Shown here one piece after another: positions 52,353-60,853 of a stretch of DNA of 64,000 nucleotides. The notes under the pieces were generated by a model, which made no database searches, was not told the DNA's origin, and was given only the letters and a program-made list of their open reading frames with translations. Source of the DNA: JANQOH01 sp965243325. Lineage in GTDB: Bacteria; Pseudomonadota; Alphaproteobacteria; UBA7887. Both the position numbers and the translations under genes were made by a program. The DNA lies in the NCBI GenBank assembly GCA_965243325.1, contig CBDEUQ010000003.1, positions 868,001 to 932,000 of the forward strand. Direction: 5' to 3'. The first letter of the stretch is position 1. Each line of letters starts with the position of its first letter.

Positions 52353-53221
52353 GGCCGGACCCTCTCCGTGCGGCTACGGAGCAGCTCGAGGATCGCTGCC
52401 GCGGTCTCCTCGATGGATCTCCGCGACACGTCGATCACCGGCCACTGCCGGCGCGAGAACAACCGTCGCGCTTCGCTCACCTCGTCGCGAACGGCCCGCG
52501 GTTCGGCGTACGCGCTGCCCTCGCGCTCGCCCAGGCTGTGCAGACGATTGCGGCGCAGCTGCACGAGGCGGTCCGCACTTGCCGTCAGCCCGACGACGAG
52601 CGGCCCCGCGTCGGCGATCTCCTGGTCGGGGAAACGCGCCTCCGGCACGAACGGCACGTTTGCGGCCTTGATTCCCCGGTTCGCCAGATACATGCAGGTC
52701 GGCGACTTCGACACCCGCGACACCCCGACGAGGATAACGTCGGCGTCGCGGACGCCGCCCAGGGACTGCCCGTCGTCGTGCGCCATGACGAACTGCATCG
52801 CCTCGATCCGCCGGTAGTACTCGCTGTCCAACAGGTGCTGGCGACCCGGCGAGTGGCCGCCTTCGGTCCCGAACGCGCGACCGAACTCGGACATCACGCG
52901 CTCCAGCACGTCCATGCAGACCACCCCGATCTCCCGACAACCCTCCTCCAGCGTCGCATGCAGCGTGGGTTCGACCAGCGTGTACAGGACGATGCCGGGG
53001 TCGCGGCGAACCGCATCCAGCACCTTCTCCAGTTGCGGCTCCGTGCGCACCAGCGACCAGCTGTGCTCGATCGGCGTGACCTGCTCGAACTGCGCGAGCG
53101 CCGCCCGGGCGACCGCGGTGACGGTCTCCCCGGTCGAATCCGAAATCAGGTGCAAATGGCAGGTGTGCACGAGTCTGTGGATACTCTTGCGACCGGCCCG
53201 GTCGAACTGCGCAAGACGCAC
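52337..53221 (-). CDS. ppsR: Pyruvate,phosphate dikinase regulatory protein/PEP synthase regulatory protein (DUF299)
   Basis: A bifunctional ADP-dependent kinase/pyrophosphorylase that switches PPDK or PEP synthase off and on by threonine phosphorylation. It has HLHLISDSTGETVTAVARAA at the start, the P-loop GVSRVSKSPTCMYLANRG in the middle, and EARRLFSRRQWPVIDVSRRS at the end. The frame allows GTG starts at 53221 (294 aa) and 53170 (277 aa, opening at VHTCHLHLIS). The shorter one matches the usual family N-terminus and would leave a DnaA-box-like sequence outside the gene. It heads the minus-strand block to dnaQ. Confidence 0.9.
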   Translation of the reverse strand: MRLAQFDRAGRKSIHRLVHTCHLHLISDSTGETVTAVARAALAQFEQVTPIEHSWSLVRTEPQLEKVLDAVRRDPGIVLYTLVEPTLHATLEEGCREIGVVCMDVLERVMSEFGRAFGTEGGHSPGRQHLLDSEYYRRIEAMQFVMAHDDGQSLGGVRDADVILVGVSRVSKSPTCMYLANRGIKAANVPFVPEARFPDQEIADAGPLVVGLTASADRLVQLRRNRLHSLGEREGSAYAEPRAVRDEVSEARRLFSRRQWPVIDVSRRSIEETAAAILELLRSRTERVRPWPAD

Positions 53222-53453
53222 TGCTCGGACCGGTTCCGGCCAGTTGCGCCGGCGTGTTGCATCGTCAGTTCACATGTGAATCGTTCGAGCGGTTCCGTTC
53301 TCGGGTCAGAGAAAGCGGGCCCCTGGGCCGTGCATTGCTCGTGGAAAACAGATAATCCCCGAAATCCACCGAAACAACGACAATCCATCTTTCTTGGTTC
53401 TCTTCTAACTCAGATATAGAGAGACACACCGACTCGCGGACCAGCGCGGCAGC
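53171..53453. other. Candidate chromosome replication origin region (ppsR-hemE divergent gap)
   Basis: In several alphaproteobacteria the origin lies beside hemE. This gap has the largest local drop in G+C in the right half of the window (about 53330-53425). It has a DnaA-box-like TGTGGATAC at 53176-53184, weaker relatives CGTGGAAAA (about 53340) and AATCCACCG (about 53371), and a 12-bp palindrome TTCACATGTGAA at 53269-53280. parS and parAB are ~8-10 kb away. dnaA is not in the window. Promoters for ppsR and hemE also lie here. Confidence 0.4.
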
Positions 53454-54530
53454 ATGGAGACAGGCGGCGACATGGAGCGAAACACCGACGGCGCGGCCAA
53501 GCCGCTGCTGGCCGTGCTGGCTGGCGTCCCGTCTGCGGTGCCTCCATTCTGGCTCATGCGGCAAGCGGGGCGGTATCTGCCCGAATATCGCGCGCTGCGC
53601 GCCGAGGCCGACGGTTTCCTCGACTTCTGCTACGACCCGGCGCTTGCCGCCGAGGCGACCTTGCAGCCGATCCGCCGCTTCGGCATGGACGCTGCGATCG
53701 TGTTCTCGGACATTCTCGTGATCCCCGACGCCCTGGGCATGGCGGTGAGCTTCACCGCCGGCGCCGGGCCGCGCCTCGAGGCGCTTGAACCCGGCCGGGC
53801 CGCGGTTTCCCGCTTGAGCGCGGCACCGCCCGCCGGGCGTCTGTCGGCGGTTTGTGAGACCATCGCTCGGGTTCGCGCCGCGTTGCCGCCGCAAACCGCG
53901 CTCGTCGGTTTCGCCGGCGCGCCGTGGACGCTCGCGACCTACATGGTCGAGGGCGGGTCCAGCCGCGACTTCGCCCGCGTCAAGGCTTGGGCCTATGGCG
54001 ATCCCGAGAGTTTCGCCAGCTTGATCTCGCTGCTCGAGGGGGCGGTGGCGGATCATCTGGTGGAGCAGATCCGTGCCGGTGCCGAGGCGGTACAGGTGTT
54101 CGACAGTTGGGCCGGCGTGCTGCCGTCGCCGGCGTTCGAGCGCTGGTGCGTCGAGCCGGTGGCGCGCATCGTCGCCGCGGTCAAGGCCGCGCATCCAGGT
54201 GTGCCGGTGATCGGGTTCCCGCGTGGCGCCGGGTATCACTACGATAGCTATGCCGCTCGCACCGGGGTCGACGCGGTGAGCCTCGACACCACCGTGTCCG
54301 TGGCGAAGGCAGCGGCGCTGGCTTCGTCGGGCGCGGCGGTGCAGGGCAATCTCGACCCGGTGTCGCTCCTCGTCGGCGGCGAGACCCTGGCCTCGTCGGT
54401 CGCGGCGCTGCGGCGCGGGCTCCGTCGGCGCCCGTGGATCTTCAATCTCGGCCATGGCGTGCTTCCGGGTACGCCGCCGGACCACGTCGCGGCGCTGGCC
54501 GGGCTCCTGCGCGCCGATCCGGACGGATGA
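53454..54530 (+). CDS. hemE: Uroporphyrinogen decarboxylase
   Basis: A 358-residue enzyme removing four carboxyl groups from uroporphyrinogen III. It carries the signature PPFWLMRQAGRYLPEYRALR, catalytic Asp region IVFSDILVIPDALGMAVSF, GFAGAPWTLATYMVEGGSSR, the VQVFDSWAGVLPSPAFERW segment and NLGHGVLPGTPPDHVAAL near the end. An alternative start is ATG at 53472, six codons on, which matches family N-termini about equally well. It overlaps hemH by four bases and is the first gene of a haem operon. Confidence 0.95.
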   Translation: METGGDMERNTDGAAKPLLAVLAGVPSAVPPFWLMRQAGRYLPEYRALRAEADGFLDFCYDPALAAEATLQPIRRFGMDAAIVFSDILVIPDALGMAVSFTAGAGPRLEALEPGRAAVSRLSAAPPAGRLSAVCETIARVRAALPPQTALVGFAGAPWTLATYMVEGGSSRDFARVKAWAYGDPESFASLISLLEGAVADHLVEQIRAGAEAVQVFDSWAGVLPSPAFERWCVEPVARIVAAVKAAHPGVPVIGFPRGAGYHYDSYAARTGVDAVSLDTTVSVAKAAALASSGAAVQGNLDPVSLLVGGETLASSVAALRRGLRRRPWIFNLGHGVLPGTPPDHVAALAGLLRADPDG

Positions 54531-55567
54531 GCCGTGTCGCCGTCGTCCTGTTCAATCTCGGCGGGCCGGACAGCCTTGCCGCGGTGCAGCCGTTCCTGCG
54601 GAACCTGTTTGCGGACCCGGCGATCATCGCGCTGCCGCAGCCGTTGCGCTGGTGTCTCGCGCGCTGGATCGCCGCTCGGCGGGCGAAGACGGCGCGCGAC
54701 ATATATCGCAAGATTGGCGGAGGGTCGCCGCTGCGGCGTCTGACGGAAGACCAGGCCGCGGCGCTGCAGGTGCGGCTGGGCGACCTCGGCACCGTCAGCG
54801 TGTTCGTCGCCATGCGCTACTGGCACCCGTTCGTCGAGGATGTGGCGCGGGACGTTGCGGCGTGGCAACCCGACCGCGTCGTCCTGCTGCCGCTCTATCC
54901 GCAGTTCTCCACGACGACGACGGGTTCGGCCCTGGCGGCGTGGCGCAGCGCGGCGAAGAGCGTCGGCATCGACGTCCCGATCGCGGCCGTCGGCTGCTAC
55001 GCAGAAGATCCGAGCTTCGTCGCGGCGCACGTGGCGATGATCGACGCTGCTGCGGCGACGCTGCGGCCCGGCGTCCCCTGGCGGCTGCTGCTGTCGGCGC
55101 ACGGCTTGCCGAAGCGGATCGTCGAGCGCGGCGATCCCTACCGCTGGCAGGTCGAGCGGACCGCCGCGGCTATCGTGGACCGGCTTGCGCACGACGACGT
55201 GGACTGGCGGGTCTGCTACCAGAGCCGCGTCGGTCCGCTCGAATGGATCGGGCCCTCCACCGACGCCGAGATCGAACGCGCGGGGCGCGACGGTCGCGCC
55301 GTCGTGATCGCGCCCATCGCATTCGTCTCGGAACACTCCGAAACGCTGGTGGAGCTCGATATCGAGTACCGCGCGCTGGCCGAGCGCGCGGGCGTCGTGC
55401 GCTACGTGCGCGTTCCCGCCATCGGCACGCACAGCCGCTTCGTCGATGCGCTCGAACGCCAGGTCCGGATCGCGCTGGAGACGGCCGGTGTGGTCAACGG
55501 GACTGGGGCGCGCGCGTGTCCGGCGGCGTTCACCGCGTGCCCGTGCTACGCAGGAGCGGGGAGGTGA
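54527..55567 (+). CDS. hemH: Ferrochelatase
   Basis: A 346-residue enzyme inserting iron into protoporphyrin IX. It begins AVVLFNLGGPDSLAAVQPFL. The FVAMRYWHPFVEDVARDV stretch, the catalytic His in LLLSAHGLPKRIVERGDPY (near residue 192) and the Glu-containing PIAFVSEHSETLVELDIEY are present. The C-terminus ends ACPAAFTACPCYAGAGR, with three Cys that could be remnants of, or ligands for, the iron-sulfur cluster found in some alphaproteobacterial ferrochelatases. ATG overlaps the hemE stop, and its own stop overlaps hemJ. Confidence 0.95.
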   Translation: MSRVAVVLFNLGGPDSLAAVQPFLRNLFADPAIIALPQPLRWCLARWIAARRAKTARDIYRKIGGGSPLRRLTEDQAAALQVRLGDLGTVSVFVAMRYWHPFVEDVARDVAAWQPDRVVLLPLYPQFSTTTTGSALAAWRSAAKSVGIDVPIAAVGCYAEDPSFVAAHVAMIDAAAATLRPGVPWRLLLSAHGLPKRIVERGDPYRWQVERTAAAIVDRLAHDDVDWRVCYQSRVGPLEWIGPSTDAEIERAGRDGRAVVIAPIAFVSEHSETLVELDIEYRALAERAGVVRYVRVPAIGTHSRFVDALERQVRIALETAGVVNGTGARACPAAFTACPCYAGAGR

Positions 55568-56010
55568 GCGCGCTGGCCACAGACGCCTATCCGTGGCTGA
55601 AGGCGGCGCACGTCATCGCCGTCATCGCGTGGATGGCCGGATTGCTCTACCTGCCGCGGCTCTTCGTCTACCACTGCGCCGCAGAGCCGGGCTCGACGCA
55701 GAGCGAGGTCTTCAAGGTCATGGAACGGCGGCTGCTGCGGTTGATCATGACTCCGGCCATGCTCGCCGCTTGGACCTTCGGCCTGCTGTTGGCGGTAACC
55801 CCGGGAACCGCCGCCGGCGCGGGATGGCTGGCCGTCAAGCTCGCTCTCGTGCTGGCGATGACCGGCCTGCACGGGTTCATGGCGCGGTGGTGGCGCGACT
55901 TCGAGGCGGACCGCAACCGGCGGCCGGCGCGCTTCTTTCGGATCGCGAACGAGGTGCCGGCGGCCCTGATGGCGGTGATCGTCGTCCTGGCCGTCGTCAA
56001 GCCGTTTTGA
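55564..56010 (+). CDS. hemJ: Protoporphyrinogen oxidase HemJ
   Basis: A 148-residue inner-membrane protein with four helices that oxidises protoporphyrinogen IX, the step between hemE and hemH products. The conserved His is in YPWLKAAHVIAVIAWMAGLL, then LPRLFVYHCAAEPGS, MERRLLRLIMTPAMLAAWTF and WLAVKLALVLAMTGLHGFMA with further conserved His/Lys. The GTG start overlaps the ferrochelatase stop (GTGA). hemE-hemH-hemJ thus encodes three late haem steps in one operon. Confidence 0.94.
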   Translation: MSALATDAYPWLKAAHVIAVIAWMAGLLYLPRLFVYHCAAEPGSTQSEVFKVMERRLLRLIMTPAMLAAWTFGLLLAVTPGTAAGAGWLAVKLALVLAMTGLHGFMARWWRDFEADRNRRPARFFRIANEVPAALMAVIVVLAVVKPF

Positions 56011-56111
56011 CGGTATCGAAAGCCGGGCGCGCGCGCTATACTTCCGGCCGCGTCCGCCCGGCAGCGCCGTCGCGGGCGCGTTCCGGGACGGCGGGCGTGG
56101 AGAAGGCCGAA

Positions 56112-56702
56112 ATGGCGGTGTCGGATAGGCGGTGGACGGCGCTTGGCGGCGCCTCGGTGCTCGCGGCGTCTCTTGCGGTGGCGGCCTGCGATCGCCTCGG
56201 CGGAGTCGACGTCCAGGCCGACTATCCGTCGGACGACCCGGCCACGATCGGAACCTACGAGACGAGGCCGGGGCCGAGCGCGGCCGGCGAGAGCCTGTTC
56301 GGCGGCGACGGCATCGTCCTCTTCGGCGGCGCCGAATACGATGCGGCGCGGGCGGCGGCAGCCGGCGGCGCGGGGATCGGCGTCAACGCCTTCCTGTGGC
56401 GCGCCACGCTCGATACGCTGTCCTTCCTGCCCCTGACCGCGGCCGACCCCTTCGGCGGTGTCATCATCACCGACTGGTATGCGCCTCCGGCGGCACCAGG
56501 CGAACGCTTCAAGGCGACGGCGTACATTCTCGAGCGCGCCCTGCGGGCGGACGGCGTGCGGGTCGCCGTGTTCCGGCAGGTCTCCGACGACGGCGCGAAC
56601 TGGCGCGATGCCCCCATCGACGCCTCGGTGGCGAGCGCGCTGGAGAATACGATTCTGACGCGCGCGCGCCAGCTTCGCATCGGTACCGCCCTGGTGCGCT
56701 GA
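56112..56702 (+). CDS. DUF3576-family outer-membrane lipoprotein
   Basis: A 196-residue protein with a lipoprotein signal peptide (VLAASLAVAACDRLGG; lipobox VAAC). The mature domain is typical DUF3576: GIGVNAFLWRATLDTLSFLP, ADPFGGVIITDWYAPPAAPG and ERFKATAYILERALRADGVR. The family is almost confined to alphaproteobacteria and often lies before leuS, as here. Its function is not known; envelope biogenesis is suggested by the leuS-lptE neighbourhood. The ATG at 56112 is preceded by GGAGAAGG. Confidence 0.88.
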   Translation: MAVSDRRWTALGGASVLAASLAVAACDRLGGVDVQADYPSDDPATIGTYETRPGPSAAGESLFGGDGIVLFGGAEYDAARAAAAGGAGIGVNAFLWRATLDTLSFLPLTAADPFGGVIITDWYAPPAAPGERFKATAYILERALRADGVRVAVFRQVSDDGANWRDAPIDASVASALENTILTRARQLRIGTALVR

Positions 56703-56764
56703 CGGTCGCCGCCGCGCCCGGCGGCGGATAGGAACCCGCGGCGGACATTCCGGAGACAGCGTTC

Positions 56765-59314
56765 ATGGCGCGATACAACGCCCGGCAGGCCGAGGCCGAG
56801 TGGCAGGCGGCATGGGAGACCGCGGGCTGCTTCCGCGCGTCCGGCGACGATTCCCGGCCCAAATACTATGTTCTTGAGATGTTCCCGTATCCGTCGGGCC
56901 GCATCCACATGGGCCACGTCCGGGTCTACACGATCGGCGACGTGATCGCCCGCTACAGGCGCGCGCGCGGGTTCGACGTGCTGCACCCCATGGGGTGGGA
57001 CGCCTTCGGCATGCCGGCCGAGAACGCGGCGATGGCGGAAGGCATCCATCCGGCGCGCTGGACGTGGGACAACATCGCCACAATGCGCCGCCAGCTGAAG
57101 TCCATGGGCCTGTCCTACGACTGGCGGCGCGAGGTGGCGACATGCTCGCCCGACTACTACCGCCACGAGCAGGCGATGTTTCTCGACATGCTCAAAAAGG
57201 GCATGGTCTATCGGGCCGAAGCCTGGGTCAACTGGGACCCGGTGGACCGCACGGTTCTCGCCAACGAGCAGGTGATCGACGGCAGGGGCTGGCGATCGGG
57301 CGCGGTGGTGGAGAAGCGGACGCTGCCGCAGTGGATGTTCCGCATCACCGATTTCGCCGACGACCTCCTCGACTCGCTCGCGGCGATGGAGCGCTGGCCC
57401 GAATCCGTGCGGACCATGCAGGAGAACTGGATCGGCCGCTCGCACGGCGCCACCGTGCGCTTCCGCCTCGCCGGCCGCGACGACCCTCTTGAGGTGTTCA
57501 CCACCCGGCCGGACACGCTGTTCGGCGCGAGCTTCTGCGCCGTGTCCGCGAACCACCCGCTGGCCGCGGAGTGTGCGCAGGACGACCCGGCGCTCGCCGC
57601 ATTCATCGCCGAATGCAACCGCCAGGGCACGTCCGAGGCGGCGCTGGAGACGGCCGAGAAGCGCGGCTACAAGACGGGACTTGAGGCGGTTCACCCGTTC
57701 GTCGAAGGCCGGGTCCTGCCCGTCTACGTCGCCAATTTCGTCCTGATGGAATACGGCACCGGCGCGATCTTCGGCGTGCCGGCGCATGACCAGCGCGACC
57801 TCGAATTCGCCCGGGCGCAGGGACTCCCGGTGCGCGTCGTCGTCCGTCCCGACGATGCCGGCCCGGATTTCGCCGTCGACGAGCGGGCGTACACCGACGA
57901 CGGCGTGCTGATCAATTCCGACTTCCTCGACGGCCTCGGCGTCGCCGCGGCGAAGCGGACGGCGGTCGCCCGTCTCGCCGAGCGCGGCGAGGGCGAAGGC
58001 AAGACGAGCTTCCGGCTGCGCGACTGGATCGTGTCGCGTCAGCGGTACTGGGGGTGTCCGATCCCCGTCGTGCACTGCCCGAGCTGCGGCGTGGTGCCGG
58101 TGCCGAAGGAGGATCTGCCCGTCCTGCTGCCCGAGGACGTCCGCTTCGATACGCCGGGCAACCCGCTGGAACGCCACGAGACGTGGAAGAGCGCCCCCTG
58201 CCCGGACTGCGGCGGCGCGGCCGAGCGCGATACCGATACCTTCGACACGTTCGTCGACTCGTCGTGGTACTTCGCGCGCTTCGCCTGCCCCGATGCCGAC
58301 GTCCCGCTCGATCCCGCGGCCATGAAGCGATGGCTTCCCGTCGACCAGTACATCGGCGGAATCGAGCACGCCGTCCTCCATCTGCTCTATTCGCGCTACT
58401 TCATGCGCGCTCTCGGCCGGACCGGCCACGTGTCGTTCGACGAGCCGTTCTCGGGCCTGCTGGCGCAAGGCATGGTGTGCCACGAGACCTATCGCGATGC
58501 AGACGGGACGTGGCTGTATCCCGAACAGGTCGCCCGCGACGGCGACGGCACGCCACGCCGCCGCGACACGGGCGCGCCGGTGACCGTCGGGCGGTCGCGC
58601 AAGATGAGCAAGTCGCACCGCAACGTCGTCGATCCGGAAGACATGATCGAGCGCTACGGCGCCGACACGGCGCGGCTCTTCATGCTGTCCGACAGCCCGC
58701 CGGCGCGCGATCTCGAGTGGACGGAGGCCGGGGTGGAGGGCGCGTCGCGCTACGTCCAGCGCTTGTGGCGCCTCGTCGCCGAGGCGGCGGCCGCGCTCGG
58801 CGAGCCGGGTGCGCCGATCCCCGCCGACGTCGACGGACCGGCGCGCGAGCTCAGGCGCGCGACGCACCGCACGATCGCTGGCGTGAGTTCGGATCTCGAG
58901 CGCTTCCATCTCAACAAGGCGGTCGCGCGCATCCGCGAGTTGTCGAACGCCGTCGCCGAGTACCGCGGCGACGGACCGGTCCTGCGCGAGGCGCTGGAGA
59001 CGATCGTCCTGCTGATCGGCCCGATGACGCCGCATCTGGCGGAAGGCCTGTGGCGCCGCCTCGGATACGACGACTTCCTCTGCCTCCGTCCGTGGCCGGA
59101 GGCCGATCCGGCCCTGGTGGCGGAAGAGACCGTCGTCGTCGCGGTGCAGGTGAACGGCCGCAAGCGCGCGACGATCGAGGTGGCGACCGACGCCGACGCG
59201 GCAGTCGTCGAGGAACAGGCGCTCGCCGAACCGCGGGTGCGCCGGTCGATTGACGACAAGCCGGTCCGCCGGGTGGTCGTCGTCCCCGGCCGGATCGTCA
59301 ATGTCGTGGTCTGA
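56765..59314 (+). CDS. leuS: Leucyl-tRNA synthetase
   Basis: An 849-residue class I synthetase. HIGH-type motif HMGH in MFPYPSGRIHMGHVRVYTIG lies near residues 37-56. The CP1 editing domain includes FTTRPDTLFGASFCAVSANH and IFGVPAHDQRDLEFARAQGL, the zinc knuckle is VVHCPSCGVVPVP, and the KMSKS motif is RKMSKSHRNVVDPEDMIERY near 613. The C-terminal anticodon-binding part is normal. It overlaps lptE by 14 bases. Confidence 0.97.
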   Translation: MARYNARQAEAEWQAAWETAGCFRASGDDSRPKYYVLEMFPYPSGRIHMGHVRVYTIGDVIARYRRARGFDVLHPMGWDAFGMPAENAAMAEGIHPARWTWDNIATMRRQLKSMGLSYDWRREVATCSPDYYRHEQAMFLDMLKKGMVYRAEAWVNWDPVDRTVLANEQVIDGRGWRSGAVVEKRTLPQWMFRITDFADDLLDSLAAMERWPESVRTMQENWIGRSHGATVRFRLAGRDDPLEVFTTRPDTLFGASFCAVSANHPLAAECAQDDPALAAFIAECNRQGTSEAALETAEKRGYKTGLEAVHPFVEGRVLPVYVANFVLMEYGTGAIFGVPAHDQRDLEFARAQGLPVRVVVRPDDAGPDFAVDERAYTDDGVLINSDFLDGLGVAAAKRTAVARLAERGEGEGKTSFRLRDWIVSRQRYWGCPIPVVHCPSCGVVPVPKEDLPVLLPEDVRFDTPGNPLERHETWKSAPCPDCGGAAERDTDTFDTFVDSSWYFARFACPDADVPLDPAAMKRWLPVDQYIGGIEHAVLHLLYSRYFMRALGRTGHVSFDEPFSGLLAQGMVCHETYRDADGTWLYPEQVARDGDGTPRRRDTGAPVTVGRSRKMSKSHRNVVDPEDMIERYGADTARLFMLSDSPPARDLEWTEAGVEGASRYVQRLWRLVAEAAAALGEPGAPIPADVDGPARELRRATHRTIAGVSSDLERFHLNKAVARIRELSNAVAEYRGDGPVLREALETIVLLIGPMTPHLAEGLWRRLGYDDFLCLRPWPEADPALVAEETVVVAVQVNGRKRATIEVATDADAAVVEEQALAEPRVRRSIDDKPVRRVVVVPGRIVNVVV

Positions 59315-59816
59315 CCGGCTGCTGCGGCTGGCCGCTGCGGCGGCGCTCGCCGTGGTCGCGGGCTGCGGGTTTCGGCCGCTTTACGGCGACGCCGACGGCG
59401 CCGCTGTCGTCGCCGCGCTGGCGGCGGTGGAGGTCCGGCCGATCGAGGGTCCGCTGGGCTTCGAGATGCGCAACCGCCTGCTCGACGAGCTGGCGCCGCG
59501 GTCGCTCGACGGCGCCCGCTACGCCCTGTCGGTCAACGTGGCGACCGTGGCCAGCGCGCAGGTGACCGAGCAGGACGCGCAGATTCGCCGCTTCCTGCTC
59601 AATCTCGACGCCGACTACGTTCTCGTTTCCAAGGCGGACGGGCGCCGGCTCACCGGCGGCCGGGCCAGCGCCGAGACCAGCTATAACACGGTCGCCCACG
59701 GCAACGTTTCGACGCTCGTCGCCGAGCAGAAGGCGATGAAGGACGTGGCGCGGAGCGTGAGCCGGCAGATCGTGACCCGTCTCGCGTTCTATTTCGACCG
59801 GATCGGGGCGCGATGA
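59301..59816 (+). CDS. lptE: LPS-assembly lipoprotein LptE
   Basis: A 171-residue outer-membrane lipoprotein that forms the plug of the LptD translocon for lipopolysaccharide. Signal peptide and lipobox end VVAGCGFRPLYG (Cys22), and GCGFRPLY is the family signature. The body fits the LptE alpha/beta fold (SVNVATVASAQVTEQDAQIR, DVARSVSRQIVTRLAFYFDR). The ATG at 59301 lies within the leuS end, giving the usual leuS-lptE-holA coupling. Confidence 0.92.
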   Translation: MSWSDRLLRLAAAAALAVVAGCGFRPLYGDADGAAVVAALAAVEVRPIEGPLGFEMRNRLLDELAPRSLDGARYALSVNVATVASAQVTEQDAQIRRFLLNLDADYVLVSKADGRRLTGGRASAETSYNTVAHGNVSTLVAEQKAMKDVARSVSRQIVTRLAFYFDRIGAR

Positions 59817-60853
59817 TCGTCAAGCCGGCGCGGGGCGAGCGGTTCGTCGAGGCCCCCGACCCCGGCATCGCCGCCGTGCTGCTGTACGGTCCCAACCGCG
59901 GGCTCGTCCGCGACCGCGGCGAACGGCTCGGCCGCGCCGCGGTCGGATCGCTCGACGACCCCTTCCGTGTCGCCGACCTCGCGCCGGCGGTCGTCGCCGA
60001 CGATCCGGCGCGGCTGGTCGACGAAGCCGCCGCGCTGTCGATGACCGGCGGCCGCCGTCTCGTCCGCGTGCGCGGCGCCGGCAACGAGGTGGCGCCGGCG
60101 TGCGCGGCGCTGCTCGAATCCGCGGGGGACGGCGCGCTCGTCGTCGTCGAGGCCGGACCGCTGGAGCGACGTTCGCGGTTGCGCACGCTGTTCGAGGCCG
60201 CGGACAACGCCGCCGCGATCGCCTGCTACGACGACGACGAGGCGGCGCTGCGCGGAGTCGTCCGCGACCGCCTCGCCGAGCACGGCAAGACCGCGACGCC
60301 GGCCGCCTGCGAGGTCCTGCTCGCGCGCCTCGGCGCCGACCGGAAGGCGACGCTCGGCGAACTCGACAAGCTGGCGTTGTACGTCGGCGACGCGCCGGCG
60401 ATCGACGACGGCGACGTGCTGGCATGCGTCGGCGACGCGGCGGACGCGACGCTCGACGACCTTGCCGATGCGGCGGCGTCCGGAGACCGGAGCCGCGCCG
60501 GCCGCGCGCTCGACAAGCTCGCCGCCGACGGCGTGTCCCCCGTGCGGGTGCTGGCGGGCCTGCAACGGCATTTCCAGCGGCTGCACCTGGCGGCCGGGAG
60601 GGTGCGGGACGGCGCCTCGCCGCACGCCGCCGTCGGCGCGTTGCGGCCGCCGGTGTTCTTCCGGCGCCGGGCGAGCGTGGCGGCGCAGCTCGCGCGCTGG
60701 TCGCCGTCCGGCATCGCGCGCGCGATGGAAGTCCTGCTCGCCGCCGAGATCGCCTGCAAGACCACGGGCGCGCCTGCGGCGGTCGTCTGCGCGCACGCGG
60801 TGATGCGCATCGCGCAGGCGGGGCGCCGCGGCGGCCGTCACGCGTCGCGGTGA
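59813..60853 (+). CDS. holA: DNA polymerase III delta subunit
   Basis: A 346-residue clamp-loader subunit that opens the beta clamp. It begins with IAAVLLYGPNRGLVRDRGER and DLAPAVVADDPARLVDEAAA, followed by SMTGGRRLVRVRGAGNEVAP. The C-terminal collar domain includes SPVRVLAGLQRHFQRLHLAA. ATP-binding residues are not expected in delta, and none are seen. The start overlaps the lptE stop (ATGA), and the 3' end overlaps the convergent parB gene by 16 bases. Confidence 0.92.
   Translation: MIVKPARGERFVEAPDPGIAAVLLYGPNRGLVRDRGERLGRAAVGSLDDPFRVADLAPAVVADDPARLVDEAAALSMTGGRRLVRVRGAGNEVAPACAALLESAGDGALVVVEAGPLERRSRLRTLFEAADNAAAIACYDDDEAALRGVVRDRLAEHGKTATPAACEVLLARLGADRKATLGELDKLALYVGDAPAIDDGDVLACVGDAADATLDDLADAAASGDRSRAGRALDKLAADGVSPVRVLAGLQRHFQRLHLAAGRVRDGASPHAAVGALRPPVFFRRRASVAAQLARWSPSGIARAMEVLLAAEIACKTTGAPAAVVCAHAVMRIAQAGRRGGRHASR

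Noticed and set aside
56255..59035. Very long open frame antisense to leuS and the DUF3576 gene
   Set aside because: The G+C-rich third codon position of leuS keeps the opposite strand open. The translation is Arg/Ala/Val-rich with no family features.
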